Assembly (NCBI GenBank): GCA_029961685.1
Contig: JARWKL010000006.1
Coordinates: forward strand, 14,390,748-14,454,747
Direction: 5' to 3'
Source: Aristolochia californica
Taxonomy: Eukaryota > Streptophyta > Magnoliopsida > Piperales > Aristolochiaceae
DNA length: 64,000 nucleotides
Shown here: piece by piece, positions 1-13,090 of the stretch
Numbering within the stretch: the stretch's first letter is position 1
Layout: every line of letters starts with the position of its first letter
Translations under genes and position numbers: made by a program
Notes under the pieces: generated by a model
What the model was told of the DNA's origin: nothing
The model's input: the letters and a program-made list of their open reading frames with translations, nothing else
Database searches by the model: none

Positions 1-1000
1 TTTTAAAGGAAAGGGACTTCTAACTGAACCTAACATGCTTTAAATTTGGTGGATATGAATACCAGAAACATGTTGAGGATGCAAGTGGCCTAATGATGCA
101 AAAAATTTCAAAGAGGAGAAAAAATTAGATTCTCAAGTGGTTGGATATTTACCAGAGCCAAACAACACACTTTTTGCCTATCCTTAAAAATCGCAGATGC
201 TTTTTGGAATTATCTCTCCCAGCATTTGTGCATTTTCCATTTTGGATGTTCAAATTTTTTTTCAGATCTAAACTTGAGTTTTTGCTCTTCCTTTTTTCTA
301 ATAAACAAAAAAGATAAAAGGCAAATAGATCGCAACAAAATGAAAATTTTAGAGTTCATGTACGCAAAAAAATTTGAAAACTGAATAAATGAAAGTGAAG
401 AAAATTATTTCACGTACGAAAAATGAACTTCCAAGGTGTGGTTATCCATGTTTGGGATATTGCACTAGTACAACCCCTAATAATTAACTTGGTGGAATTT
501 TATAGATAAAAGACTTCTAACTGATCCTAACATGTTTTAAATGTGGTGGATATGCATGCTAGAAACATGTCGAGGATGCAAGTGGCCTAAGGATGCCTAA
601 AATTTCAAGGAGTAGAAAAAATCAAATCCTCAAGTGGGTGGATATTTACTAGAGCCAAACAACCCACTTTTTGCCTATCCTTAAAAACCATAGATACTTT
701 TTGGAATTATCTCTCTCGGAATTTGTGCATTTTCCATTTTGGTTGTTTAAAATTTTTTTCAGGTCCAAACTTGAGTTTTTTCACTCCCATTTTTTTTGTA
801 AACAAAAAAGATATAAGGCAAATAGATCGTAACAAAATGAAAAATTTAGAGTTCATGTACGCAAAAAAAATTGAAAACTTTAACAAATGTAAGTGAAGAA
901 AATTATTTCACGCTCTAAAAATGAACTCCAAGGTTTTGTTATCCAAGTTGGGGAAATTCCACGAGTACAACCCCTAATAATTAGCTTGGTGGAATTTTAA
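1..1000 (+). repeat. Segment A1, paired with 5465-6460 (11-unit offset)
   Basis: The first two monomers resemble the pair near 5559 and 6055 more than their own neighbours. Shared rare states are GGATATGAATACNAGAAACA at 51 and 5519, CAAAGAGG after the landmark, TTTCTAATAAACAAAAANGA near 295 and 5764, GATGCCTAAAATTTCAAGG near 592 and 6059, and GGTTGTTTAAA near 742 and 6207. The offset is 5467 bp (588 to 6055), or eleven units. The left edge is cut by the window. Confidence 0.7.
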
Positions 1001-1084
1001 AGGAAAGGGACTGCTAACTGATTCTAAAATGGTTTAAATGTGGTGGATAAGCGTGCTAGAAACATGTTGAGGATACGAGTGGCC

Positions 1085-4000
1085 TAATTATGCCAAAAAT
1101 TTTAAGGAGTAGAAAAAATCAGATTCTCAAGTGGTTGGATATTTTACCAGAGCCAAACAGCCCAGTTTTTGCCTATCCTTAAAAATATCAGATACTTTTT
1201 GGAATTATCTCTTTCAGCATTTGTGCATTTTCCATTTTGGATGTTCAAATTTTTTTTCAGATCCAAACTTGAGTTTTCGCTCTCCCATTTTTCTCGTAAA
1301 CAAAAAAGATATAAGGCAAATAGATCGCAACAAAATGAAAATTTTAGAGTTCATGTACGCAAAAAAATTTCAAAACTATAATAATTCTAATTAAAGAAAA
1401 TTATTTCACGCACTAAAAATGAACTCCAAGCTTTTGTTATCCATGTTTGGGAAATTCCACTAGTACAACCCCTAATAATTAACTTGGTGGAATTTTATAG
1501 GAAAGGGACTTCTAACTTATCCTAACATGCTTTAAATGTGGTGGATATGCAAGCCAAAAACATGTTGAGGATGCAAGTGGCCTAATGATGCCAAAAATTT
1601 CAAAAAGTGGGAAAAATCAGATTCCCAAGTGGTTGGACATTTACCAGGGCCAATTAACCCACTTTTTTGGTATGCTTAAAAATCACTGATACTTTTTGGA
1701 ATTATCTCTCTCAGTATATGTGCATTTTCCATTTTGGATATTCAAATTTTTTTTCAAATCCAAACTTGAGTTTTCGCTCTCCCATTTTTCTCGTAAACAA
1801 AAAAGATATGAGGCAAATAGAACGCAACAAAATGAACATTTTAAAGTTCATGTACGCAAAAAAATTTGAAAAATATAAAAAATGTAAGTGAAGAAAGTTA
1901 GTTCACGCACTAAAAATGAACTCCAAGGTTTTGTTATCCATGTTTGGGAAATTCCACTAGTACAACCCCTAATAATTAGCTTGGTGGAAATTTATAGGAA
2001 AGGGACTTCTAACTTATCCTAACATGCTTTAAATATGGTGGATATGCAAGCCAAAAACATGTTGTAGATGCAAGTGTCCTAATGATGCAAAAAATTTCAA
2101 AGAGTAGAAAAAATATGATTGCCAAGTGGTTGGATATTTACCAGAGCCAAACAACCCACTTTTTGCCTATCCTTAAAAATCACAGATACTTTTTGGAATT
2201 ATCACTCTGGGCATTTGTTCATTTTCCATTTTGGATGTTCAAATTTTTTTTCTGATCCAAACATGAGTTTTCGCTCTCCCATTTTTCTCGTAAACAAAAA
2301 AGATATAAGGCAGATAGATCGCAACAAAATGAAAAATTTTAGAGTTCTTGTACATAAAAAAAATTCAAAACTATAATAAATGTAAGTGAAGAAAATTATT
2401 TCACGCACTTAAAATGAAGTCCAAGGTTTTGTTATCCATGTTTGGGAAATTCCACTAGCACAACCCCTAATAATTAGCTTGGTGGAATTTTAAAGGAAAG
2501 GGACTTCTAACTGATCCTAACAAGCTTTAAATGTGGTGGATATGCATCCCTGAAACATGTTGAGGATGCAAGTGGCCTAATGATGCCAAAAATTTCAAGG
2601 AGTAGAAAAAATCAGATTCTCAAGTGGTTGGATATTTACAAGAGCCAAACAACCCACTAGTTGCCTATCCTTAAAAATCACAGATACATTTTGGAACTAT
2701 CCTTCTCAGCATTTCTGCATTTTCCATTTTGGATGTTCAAAATTTTTTTCAGATCCAAACTTGAGTTTTCGCTCTCCCATTTTTCTCGTAAACAAAAAAG
2801 ATATAAGGCAAATAGATCGCAACAAAATGAAAATTTTAGAGTTCATGTACGCAAAAAAATTTGGAAACTACAATAAATGTAATTAAAGAAAATTATTTCA
2901 CGCACTAAAAATGAACTCCAAGGTTTTGTTATCCATGTTTGGGAAATTCCACTAGTACAACCCCTAATAAATGACTTGGTGGAATTTTATAGGAAAGGGA
3001 CTTCTAACTTTTCCTAACATGCTTTAAATGTGGTGGATATGCAAGCCAGAAACATGTTGAGGATGCAAGTGGCCTAATGATGCCAAAATTTTCAAAAAGT
3101 GGGAAAAATCAGATTCCCAATGGTTGGATATTTACCAGGGCCAATTAACCCACTTTTTTGGTATCCTTAAAAATCACTGATACTTTTTGGAATTATCTCT
3201 CTCAGTATTTGTGCATTTTCCATTTTGGATATTCAAATTTTTTTTCAGATCCAAACTTGACTTTTCGCTCTCCCATTTTTCTCGTAAACAAAAAAGATAT
3301 GAGGCAAATAGAACGAAACAAAATGAACATTTTAAAGTTCATGTACGCAAAAAAATTTGAAAAATATAAAAAATGTAAGTGAAGAAAATTATTTCACGCA
3401 CTTAAAATGAACTCCAAGGTTTTGTTATCCATGTTTGGGAAATTCCACTAGTACAACCCTTAATAATTAGCTTGGTGGAATTTCATAGGAAAGGGACTTC
3501 TAATTGATCCTAACATGCTTTAAATGTGGTGGATATGCATGCCATAAACATGTTGAGCATGCAAGTGGCCTAATGATGCAAAAAATTTCAAGAAGTACAA
3601 AAAATCAAATTCTCAAGTGGTTGGATATTTACCAGAGCCAAACAACCCACTTTTTGCCTATCCTTAAAAATCACAGATACTTTTTGGAATTATCTCTCTT
3701 AGCTTTTGTATATTTTCCATTTTGGATATTCTCATTTTTTTCATATCCAAACTTGAGTCTTTGCACTCCCTTTTTTCTCGAAAACAAAAAAGATATAAGG
3801 TAAATAGATCGCAACAAAATGAAAATTTTAGAGCTCATGTACGCAAAAAAAATTGAAAAGTATTGTAAATGTAAGTGAAGAAAGTTAGTTCACGCACTAA
3901 AAATGAACTCCAAGGTTTTGTTATCCATGTTTGGGAAATTCCACTAGTACAACCCCTAATAATTAGCTTGGTGGAATTTTACAGGAAAGGGACTTCTAAC

Positions 4001-5060
4001 TTATCCTAAAATGCTTTAAATGTGGTGGATATGCAAGCCAAAAACAGGTTGTGGATGCAAGTGTCCTAATGATGCAAAAAATTTCAAAGAGTAGAAAAAA
4101 TATGATTGCCAAGTGGTTGGATATTTACCAGAGCCAAACAACCCACTTTTTGCCTATCCTTAAAAATCACAGATACTTTTTGGAATTATCACTCTGGGCA
4201 TTTGTTCATTTTCCATTTTGGATGTTCAAATTTTTTTTCTGATCCAAACATGAGTTTTCGCTCTCCCATTTTTCTCGTAAACAAAAAAGATATAAGGCAG
4301 ATAGATCGCAACAAAATGAAAAATTTTAGAGTTCTTGTACGTAAAATAAATTCAAAACTATAATAAATGTAAGTGAAGAAAATTATTTCACGCACTTAAA
4401 ATGAACTCCAAGGTTTTGTTATCCATGTTTGGGAAATTCCACTAGCACAACCCCTAATAATTAGCTTGGTGGAATTTTAAAGGAAAGGGACTTCTAACTG
4501 ATCCTAACAAGCTTTAAATGTGGTGGATATGCATGCCAGAAACATGATGAGGATGAAAGTGGCCTAATGATGCCAAAAATTTCAAGGAGTAGAAAAAATC
4601 AGATTCTCAAGTGGTTGGATATTTACAAGAGCCAAACAACCCACTAGTTGCCTATCCTTAAAAATCACAGATACATTTTGGAACTATCCTTCTCAGCATT
4701 TGTGCATTTTCCATTTTGGATGTTCAAAATTTTTTTCAGATCCAAACTTGAGTTTTTGCTCTCCCATTTTTCTCGTAAACAAAAAAGATATAAGGCAAAT
4801 AGATCGCAACAAAATGAAAATTTTAGAGTTCATGTACGCAAAAAAAATTGGAAACTACAATAAATGTAAATGAAGAAAATTATTTCACGCACTAAAAATG
4901 AACTCCAAGGTTTTGTTATCCAAGTATTGGAAATTCAACTAGTACAACCCCTAATAATTAGCTTGGTGGAATTTTATAGGAAAGGGACTTCTAACTGATC
5001 CTAACATGCTTTAAATGCGGTGGATATGCATGCCAGAAACATGTTGATGATGCAAGTGGC
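1085..5060 (+). repeat. Mosaic block with a 4-unit repeat, colinear with 13331-16290
   Basis: Units at 2080 and 2578 match units at 4067 and 4565 at an offset of 1987 bp (four units). They share GTGTCCTAATGATGC, AAAATATGATTGCC and CTCTGGGCATTTGTTC, then AACAAGCTTTAAATG and CCCACTAGTTGCC. Units at 1583 and 3075 match at a three-unit offset through GTGGGAAAAATCAG and CAGGGCCAATTAACCC. The series 3075-3571-4067-4565 follows the order of 13828-14324/14826-15322-15795, but the unit at 3571 is a chimera: its front matches 14324 and its tail (GAGTCTTTGCACTCCCTTTT, AGAGCTCATG) matches 14826. One whole unit is therefore missing on the left relative to the right. Confidence 0.7.
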
Positions 5061-5464
5061 CTAATGATGCCAAAAATTTCAAGGAGTAGAAAAAATCAGA
5101 TTCTCAAGTGGTTGGATATTTACCTAAGCCAAACAACCCACGTTTTTCCTATCCTTAAAAATCACAGATGCTTTTTGGATTTATCACTCTCAGCATTTGT
5201 GCATTTTGCTTTTTGGATGTTCAAATTTTTTTTCAGATCCAAACTTGAGATTTCGCACTCCAATTTTTCTCGTAAACAAAAAAGATAAAAGGCAAGCAGA
5301 TCCCAACAAAATAAACATTTAAGAGTTCTTGTACGCAAAAAAATATGAAAACTACAATTAATGTAAGTGAAGAAAATTATTTCAGGCACTAAAAATGATC
5401 TGCAAGGTTTTGTTATCCATGTTTGGGAAATTCCACTAGTACAACCTCTAATAATTAACTTGGT

Positions 5465-6460
5465 GGAATTTTAAAGGAAAGGGACTTCTAACTGATCCTA
5501 ACATGCTTTAAATTGAGGGGATATGAATACTAGAAACATGTTGAGGATGCAAGTGGCCTACTGAAGCAAAAAATTTCAAAGAGGAAAAAAAAACAGATTC
5601 TCAAGTGGTTGGATATTTACCAGAGCCAAACAACCCACTTTTTGCCTATCCTTAAAAATCACAGATGCTTTTTGGAATTATCTCTCTCAGCATTTGTGCA
5701 TTTTCCATTTTGGATGTTCAAATTTTTTTTCAGATCCAAACTTGAGTTTTTGCTCTCCCTTGTTTCTAATAAACAAAAATGATAAAAGGCAAATAGATCG
5801 TAACAAAATGAAAATTTTAGAGTTCATGTACGCAAAAAAATTTGAAAACTGAATAAATGAAAGTGAAGAAAATTATTTCACATACTAAAAATGAAAGCCA
5901 AGGTGTCGTTATCCATGTTTGGGAAATTGCACTAGTACAACCCCTAATAATTAACTTGGTGAAATTTTATAGATAAGAGACTTCTAACTGATCCTAACAT
6001 GCTTTAAATGTGGTGGATATGCATGCCAGAAACATGTCGAGGATGCAAGTGGACTAATGATGCCTAAAATTTCAAGGAGTAGAAAAAATTAGATTTTCAA
6101 GTGGGTTGATATTTACTAGAGCCAAACAACCCACTTTTTGCCTATCCTTAGAAACCACAGATACTTTTTGGAATTATCTCTCTCAGAATTTGTGCATTTT
6201 CCGTTTTGGTTGTTTAAATTTTTTTTAAAGTCCAAACTCGAGTTTTTGCACTCCCATTTTTCTCGTAAAAAAAAAAGATATAAGGCAAATAGATCGCAAC
6301 AAAATGAAAATTTTAGAGTTCATGTACGCAAAAAAAATTGAAAACTATCACAAATGTAAGTGAAGAAAATTATTTCACGCAATTAAAATGAACTCCAAGT
6401 TTTTGTTATCCATGTTGGGGAAATTCCACTCGTACAACCCCTAATAATTAGCTTGGTGGA
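5465..6460 (+). repeat. Segment A2, paired with 1-1000 (11-unit offset)
   Basis: This is the second copy of the pair described at 1-1000. Related but more diverged states also occur at 12.95-13.10 kb, where GGTTGTATAAA stands in a truncated unit. The second monomer type of this pair therefore exists in at least three places in the left half. Confidence 0.65.
6099..6136. other. Conserved dyad (hairpin-capable), best example
   Basis: AAGTGGGTTG (6099-6108) and CAACCCACTT (6127-6136) form a perfect 10-bp inverted repeat with an 18-bp spacer. The same dyad stands in nearly every monomer: as an 8-bp perfect arm AAGTGGGT/ACCCACTT in some (for example 9570-9577 with 9600-9607), and as AAGTGG-TTG against CAACCCACTT with one bulged base in most. 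It could be a site for a dimeric protein or a cruciform; neither is shown by the sequence alone. Confidence 0.6.
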
Positions 6461-9400
6461 ATTTTAGAGGAAAGGGACTTCTAACTGATCCAAACATGCT
6501 TTAAATGTGGTTGATATGCATCCCAGAAACATGTTGAGGATGCAAGTGGCCTAATGATGCCAAAAATTTCAAAGAGTAGAGAAAATTCAGATTCTCAAGT
6601 GGTTGGATAATTACCAGAGCCAAACAACCCACTTTTTTCCTATCCTTAAAAATCGTAGATGTTTTTTGGAATTATTTGTTTCAGCATTTGTGCATTCTCC
6701 ATTTTGGATGTTCAGATTTTTTTTCAGATCCAAACTTGAGTTTTCGCTCTCCCATTTTTCTCGTAAACAAAAAAGATATAAGGCAAATAGATAGCTATTA
6801 AATCAAAATTTTAGAGTTCATATATGAAAAATAATTGAAAACTATAATAAGGTAAGAGAAGAAAATTATTTCACCCACTAAAAATGAACTACAAGGTTTA
6901 GTCATCAATGTTTGGGAAATTTCACTAGTACAACCCCCAATAATGAGCTTGGTGGAATTTTATTCGAAAGGGACTTCTAACTAATCTTGACATGCTTTAA
7001 ATGTGGTAGATATGCATGCCAGAAACATGTTGAAGATTCAAGTGGCCTAATCATGCCAAAATTTTCAAGGGGTATTAAAAATCAGATTCTCAAGTGGTTC
7101 GATACTTACTAGAGCCAAACAACCCATTTTTTGCCTACCCTTAAAAATTAAAGATGCTTTTTGGAATTACCTCTCACAGCATTTGTGAATTTTTCATTTT
7201 GGATGTTCAAATTTTTTTTCAGATCCAAACTTGAGTTTTCGCTCACCCATTTTTCTCATAAACAAAAAAGATAAAGGGAAATAGATCACAACAAAATGAA
7301 AATTTTAGAGTTCATGTACGCAAAAAAATTTGAAAACAAAAATATATGAAAGTAAAGAAAATTATTTCACCTACTAAAAATGAAATCCAAGGTTTTGTTA
7401 TCCATGTTTGGAAAATTCCACTAGTACAACCCCTAATAATTAGCTTGGTGGAATTTTATAGGAAAGGGACTTCTAACTGATCCTAACATGTATCAAAAGT
7501 GGTGGATATGCATGCCAGAAACATGTTAAGGATGCAAATGGCCAAATGAACCTAAATATTTCAAGAAATAGAAAAAATCTGATTCACAAGTGGTTGGACC
7601 AGAGCCAAACAACCAGCTTTTTCCCTATCCTTAAAAATCACAGATGCTTTATGGAATTATATCTCTCAGCATTTGTGCATTTTCCATTTTGGATGTTCAA
7701 ATTTTTTTTCAGATCCAAACTTGAGTTTTCGTTCTCCCATTTTTCTCGTAAACAAAAAAGATATCAGGCGAATTGATCGCAACAAAATGAAAATTTTAGA
7801 GTTCATGTACGTAAAAAAATTTGAAAACAATAATAAATGTAAGTGAAGAAAATTATTTCACGCACTAAAAATGAACTCATAGGTTTTGTTATCCATATTT
7901 GGAAAATTTCCCCAGTACAACCCCTAATAATTAGCTTGGTGGAATTTTATAGGAAAGGGACTTCAAACTGATCCTAACTTGCTTTAAATGTGGTGGATAT
8001 GCATGCCAGAAACATGTTGAGGATTCAAGTGGCCTAATGATGCCAAAAATTTCTAAGAGGAGAATAAATCAGATTCTCAAGTGGTTGGATAATTTACCAA
8101 ATCCTAATAACCCACTTTTTGCCTATCCTTAAAAATCACAGATGCTTTTTGGAATTATCTCTCTCAGCATTTGTGCATTTTCCATTTTGGATGTTCAAAT
8201 TTTTTTTCAGATCCATACTATTGTTTACTATCTCCAATTTTTCTCGTAAACAAAAAAGATATAAGGCAAACAGATCGCAACAAAATGAAAATTTTAGAGT
8301 TCATGTACGGTAAAAAAATTGAAAACTATAATAAATGTAAGTGAAGAAAATTATTTAACGCACTAAAAATGAACTCATAGGTTTTGTTATCCATGTTTGG
8401 GAAATTCCACTAGTACAAGCCCAAATAATTAGCTTGGTGGAATTTTAAAGGAAAGGGACTTCAAACTTATCCTAACATGCGTTAAATGTGGTGGATATGC
8501 ATGCCAGAAATATGTTGAGGATGCAAGGTGGCTAATGATGCCAAAAATTTCTTGAGTAGAAAAAATTAGATTTTGAAGAGGGTGGATATTTACCAGAGCC
8601 AAACAACCCACTTTTTGCCTATCCTTTAAGTCACAGATACTTTTTTGAATTATCTCTCTCTGCAATTGTGCAATTTCCTTTTTGGATGTTTAAATTTTTT
8701 TTTAGATCCAAACTTGAGTTTTCGCTCACCATTTATCTGACAAACAAAAAAGATATATAAGGCAAATAGATCACACCAAAATGAAAATTTTAGAGTTCAT
8801 GTACGCAAAAAAATTTGAAAAGTATAATAAATGTAAGTGAAAAAAATTATTTCACGCACTAAAAATGAATTCCATGGTTTTGCTTTCCATATTTGGGAAA
8901 TTCCACTAGTACAACTCATAATAATTAGCTTGGTGGAATTTATAGGAAAGGGGTTTCTAACTGATCCTAACATGCTTTAAATGTGGTGGATATGCATGTC
9001 AGAAACATGTTGAGGATGCAAGTGGCCTAATGATGCCAAAAGTTTCTAATAGTAAATAAAATCAGATTCTCAAGTGGTTGGATATTTTACCAGAGCCAAA
9101 CAACCCACTTTATTCCAATCCTTAAAATTCACAGAAACTTTTTTGAATTATCTCTCTCAGCATTTTTGCGTTTTCCATTTTGGATGTTCAATTTTTTTTT
9201 CAGATCCGAACATGAGTTTTTGCCATCCCATTTTTCTCGTAAACAAAAAAGATATAAGGCAAATAGATCGCAACAAAATAAAAATTTTAGAGTTCATGAA
9301 CGCAAAAAAATTTGAAAACTATAAAAAATGTAAGTGAAGAAAATTATTTCAGGTGCTAAAAATGAACTCCAAGGTTTTGTTATCCATGTTTGGGAAATTC

Positions 9401-10021
9401 CACTAGTACAACCCCTAATAATTAGCTTGGTGGAATTTTATAAGAAAGGGACTTCGTACTGATCCTAACATGCTTTACATGCAGTGGATATGCATGCCAG
9501 AAACATGTTGAGGATGCAAGTTGCCTAATGATGCCAAAAATTTCAAAGAGTCGAGAAAATCAGATTCTCAAGTGGGTGGATATTTACGAGAGCCAAACAA
9601 CCCACTTTTTGCCTATCCTTAAAAATCACATATGCTTTTTTGATTTATCTCACTCAGCATTTGTGCATTTTCCATTTTAGATGTTCAAATTTATTTTCAC
9701 ATCCAAACTTGAGTTTTCGCTCTCCCATTTTTCTCGTCAAGAAGAAAGATGTAAGGCAAATAGATCGCAACTAAATGAAAATTTTATAGTTCATGTATGC
9801 AAAAAAAAGAGAAAACTAAAATAAATGTAAGTGAGGAAAATTATTTCACGCACTCAAAATGAACTAATAGGTTTTGTTATCCATGTTTGGGAATTCCACT
9901 AGTACAACCCCTAGTAATTAGCTTGGTGGAATTTTAAAGGAAAGGGACTTCTAACTGATCCTAACATACTTTAAATGTGGTGCATATGCATGCCAGAAAC
10001 ATGTTGAGGATGCAAGTGGCC

Positions 10022-10518
10022 TAATGATGCCAAAAATTTCAAGGAGTAGAAAAAATCAGATTCTCGAGTGGGTGGATATTTACCAGAGCCAAACAACCCA
10101 CTTTTTACCTATCCTTAAAAATCAAAGATACTTTTTGGAATTATCTCTCTCAGCATTTGTGCATTTTCCATTTTGGATGTTCAAATTTTTTTTCAGATCC
10201 AAAATTGAGTTTTCGCTCTTCCATTTTTCTCGTAAACAAAAAAGACATAAGGCAAATAGATCGCAACAAATTGAAAATTTTAGAGTTCTTGTACGCAAAA
10301 AACTTTAAAAACTTTAATAAATGTAAGTGAAGAAAATTATTTCACAAAATAAAAATGAACTCCAAGGTTTTGTTATCCATGTTTGGGAAATTCCACTAGT
10401 ATAACCCCTAATAATTAGCTTGGTGGAATTTTAAAAGAAAGTGACTTCTAACTGATCCTAACATGCTTTAAATGTGGTGGACATGCATGCCAGAAACATG
10501 TTGAGGATGCAATTGGCC
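10022..10518 (+). repeat. Single-unit tandem duplication, copy 1
   Basis: This unit and the next are nearly identical. Both read TTCTCGAGTGGGTGG, ATCAAAGATACTTTTTGG, GATCCAAAATTGAG, GCTCTTCCATTTTTC and AAAAAAGACATAAGG. These states are rare elsewhere in the array. The offset is exactly 497 bp, which indicates a recent duplication of one monomer. Confidence 0.85.
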
Positions 10519-11016
10519 TAATGATGCCAAAAAATTCAAGGAGTAGAAAAAATCAGATTCTCGAGTGGGTGGATATTTACCAGAGCCAAACAACTCACTT
10601 TTTACCTATCCTTAAAAATCAAAGATACTTTTTGGAATTATCTGTCTCAGCATTTGTGCATTTTCCATTTTGGATGTTCAAATTTTTTTTCAGATCCAAA
10701 ATTGAGTTTTCGCTCTTCCATTTTTCTCGTAAATAAAAAAGACATAAGGCAAATAGATCGCAACAAATTCAAAATTTTAGAGTTCGTGTATGCAAAAAAC
10801 TTTGAAAACTTTAATAAATGTAAGTGAAAAAAATTATTTCACGGAATAAAAATGAACTCCAAGGTTTTGTTATCCATGTTTGGGAAATTCCACTAGTATA
10901 ACCCCTAATAATTAGCTTGGTGGAAATATTAAAAGAAAGTGACTTCTAACTGATCCTAACATGCTTTAAATGTGGCGGACATGCATGCCAGAAACATGTT
11001 GAGGATTCAAGTGGCC
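10519..11016 (+). repeat. Single-unit tandem duplication, copy 2
   Basis: This is the second copy of the unit at 10022. Both copies are followed by the rare AGTATAACCCC and by TTAAAAGAAAGTGACTTC, so the similarity runs to the start of the next unit at 11017, where it ends. Confidence 0.85.
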
Positions 11017-12063
11017 TAATGATGCCAAAAATTTCTAAGAGGAGAAAAAATCAGATTCTCAAGTGGTTAGATATTTACCAGAGCCAAACAACCCACTTTT
11101 TGCCTATCCTTAAAAATCACAAATGCTTTTTCGAATTATCTCTCTCAGCATTTGTGCTTTTTCCATTATGGATGTTCAAATTTTTTTTTCAGATCCAAAC
11201 TTGAGTTTACGCTCTCCAATTTTTCTCGTAAAAAAAAAGATATAAGGCAATTAGATCGCAACAAAATGAAAATTTTAGAGTTCATGTACGCAAAAAAATT
11301 TGAAAACTATGATAAATGTAATAGAAGAAAATTATTTCAAGTACTAAAAATGAATTCGAAGGTTTTGTTATCCTTGTTTGGGAAATTCCACTAGTACAAC
11401 CCCTAATAATTAGGTTGGTGGAATTTTATAGGAAAGGGACTTCAAACTGATCCTAACATGCTTTGAATGTCGTAGATATGCATGCCAGAAACATGCTGAG
11501 GATGCAAGTGGTCTAATGATGCCAAAAATTTGAAGGAGTGGAAAAAATTAGATTCTCAAGTGTGTGGATATTTAGTAGAGCCAAACAACCCACTTTTTGC
11601 CTATCCTTAAAATCACATATACTTTTTTGAATTATCTCTCTATGCATTTGTGCAATTTCATTTTTGGATATTTAAATATTTTTCATATCCAAACTTGAGT
11701 TTTTGCTCTCCCATTTTTCTAATAAACAAAAAAGATATAAGGCAAAGAGATCATAACAAAATGAAAATTTTAGAGTTCATGTACGCAAAAAAAATTTAAA
11801 ACTACAATAAATGTAAGTGAAGAAAATTTTTTCAAGCACTAAAAATGAACTCCAAGGTTTTGTTTTCCATGTTTGGGAAATTCCACTAGTACAACCCCTA
11901 ATAATTAGCTTGGTGGAGTTTTATAGGAAAGGGACTTCTAACTGATCCTAACATGCTTTTATTGTGGTGGATATGCATGTTAGAAACATGTTGAGGATGC
12001 AAGTGGCCTAATGAAGCCAAAAATTTCAAAGAGTAGAAAAAATCTGATTCTCAAGTGGTTGGG

Positions 12064-12136
12064 TTGAGGATGCAAGTGGCCTAATGATGCCAAAAATTTC
12101 AAAGAGAAGAAAAAATTAGATTCTCAAGTGATTGGA
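12064..12136 (+). repeat. 73-bp internal duplication in a monomer
   Basis: The stretch 11991-12063, from TTGAGGATGC to TCAAGTGGTTGGG, is repeated at once at 12064-12136. The two copies differ at about five positions: ATGAAGCC against ATGATGCC, GAGTAGAAAAAATCTG against GAGAAGAAAAAATTAG, and GGTTGG against GATTGG. This divergence suggests a join between two different monomers rather than recent slippage. It makes this unit 569 bp long (12009 to 12578) and shifts the phase of the array by 73 bp. Confidence 0.85.
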
Positions 12137-12842
12137 TATTTTACCAGAGCCAAACAACCCACTTTTTGCCTATCCTTAAAAATCACAGATACTTTTCTGA
12201 GTTATCTCTCTCAGGATTTTTCCATTTTCCATTTTGGATGTTCAAATTTTTTTGTAGATCCCAACTTGAGTTTTCTCTCTCCCATTTTTCTCATAAAAAA
12301 AAGATATAAGGCAAATAGATCGCAAAAAATTGAAAATTTTAGAGTTCATGTACGCAAAAAAATTTGAAAATTATAATAAATGTAAGTGAAGAAAATTATT
12401 TCACGCACTAAAAATGAACTCCATGATTTTGTTATCCGTGTTTGGGAAATTCCACATGTACAACCCCTAATAAGTAGCTTGGTGGAATTTTATAAGAAAG
12501 GGACTTCAAACTGATCCTAACAGGCTTTAAATGTGGTGGATGTGCATGTCAGAAACATCTTGAGGATGCAAGTGGCCTAATGATGCCAAAATTTTCAAAG
12601 AGTAGAGAAAATAAGATTCTGAAGTGGGTGGATATTTTACCAGAGCCAAACAACCCACTTTTTACCTATCCTTAAAAATCACAGATACTTTTTGGAATTA
12701 TCTCTCTCAGCATTTGTTTATTTTCCACTTTGGATCTTCAATTTTTTTTCAGATCCAAACTTGAGTTTTCGCTCTCCCATTTTTCTCGTAAACAAAAAAG
12801 ATATAATCCAAATAGATCGCAACAAAATGAAAAATTAAGAGT

Positions 12843-13090
12843 TCATGTATGCAAAAATTTTTTAACAATATAATAATTGTAAGTGAAGAAAATAGATTCA
12901 TGCACTAAAAATGAACAACAAGGTTTTGTTATCCAAACAACCCACTTTTTGCCTATCCTTAAAAACCACAGATACTTTTTGGAATTATCTTTCTCAGCAT
13001 TTGTGCATTTTCCATTTTGGTTGTATAAATTTTTTTTCAGTTCCAAACTTGAGTTTTTGCAGTCCAATTTTTTTCGTAAACAAAAACAAG
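12843..13090 (+). repeat. Truncated monomer, about 241 bp deleted
   Basis: At 12926-12940 the sequence passes from GTTTTGTTATCC directly into AAACAACCCAC, so the conserved segment, the landmark and the dyad's left arm are missing. The landmarks on either side, at 12578 and 13331, are 753 bp apart, which leaves about 256 bp for this unit. The junction carries the shared triplet CCA (ATCCATG on one side, AGCCAAAC on the other), consistent with a microhomology deletion. Confidence 0.9.

Noticed and set aside
1131..1394. Short + strand open frame of 87 codons, and dozens like it once per unit
   Set aside because: It recurs as part of the satellite. Starts and stops shift with every indel, overlapping frames are equally open, and no domain is recognisable.
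2202..2408. Open frames on the minus strand (68 codons here, up to 101 codons elsewhere)
   Set aside because: They are antisense shadows of the same repeat, rich in F, L, I and K as AT-rich DNA dictates, and are broken in most copies.
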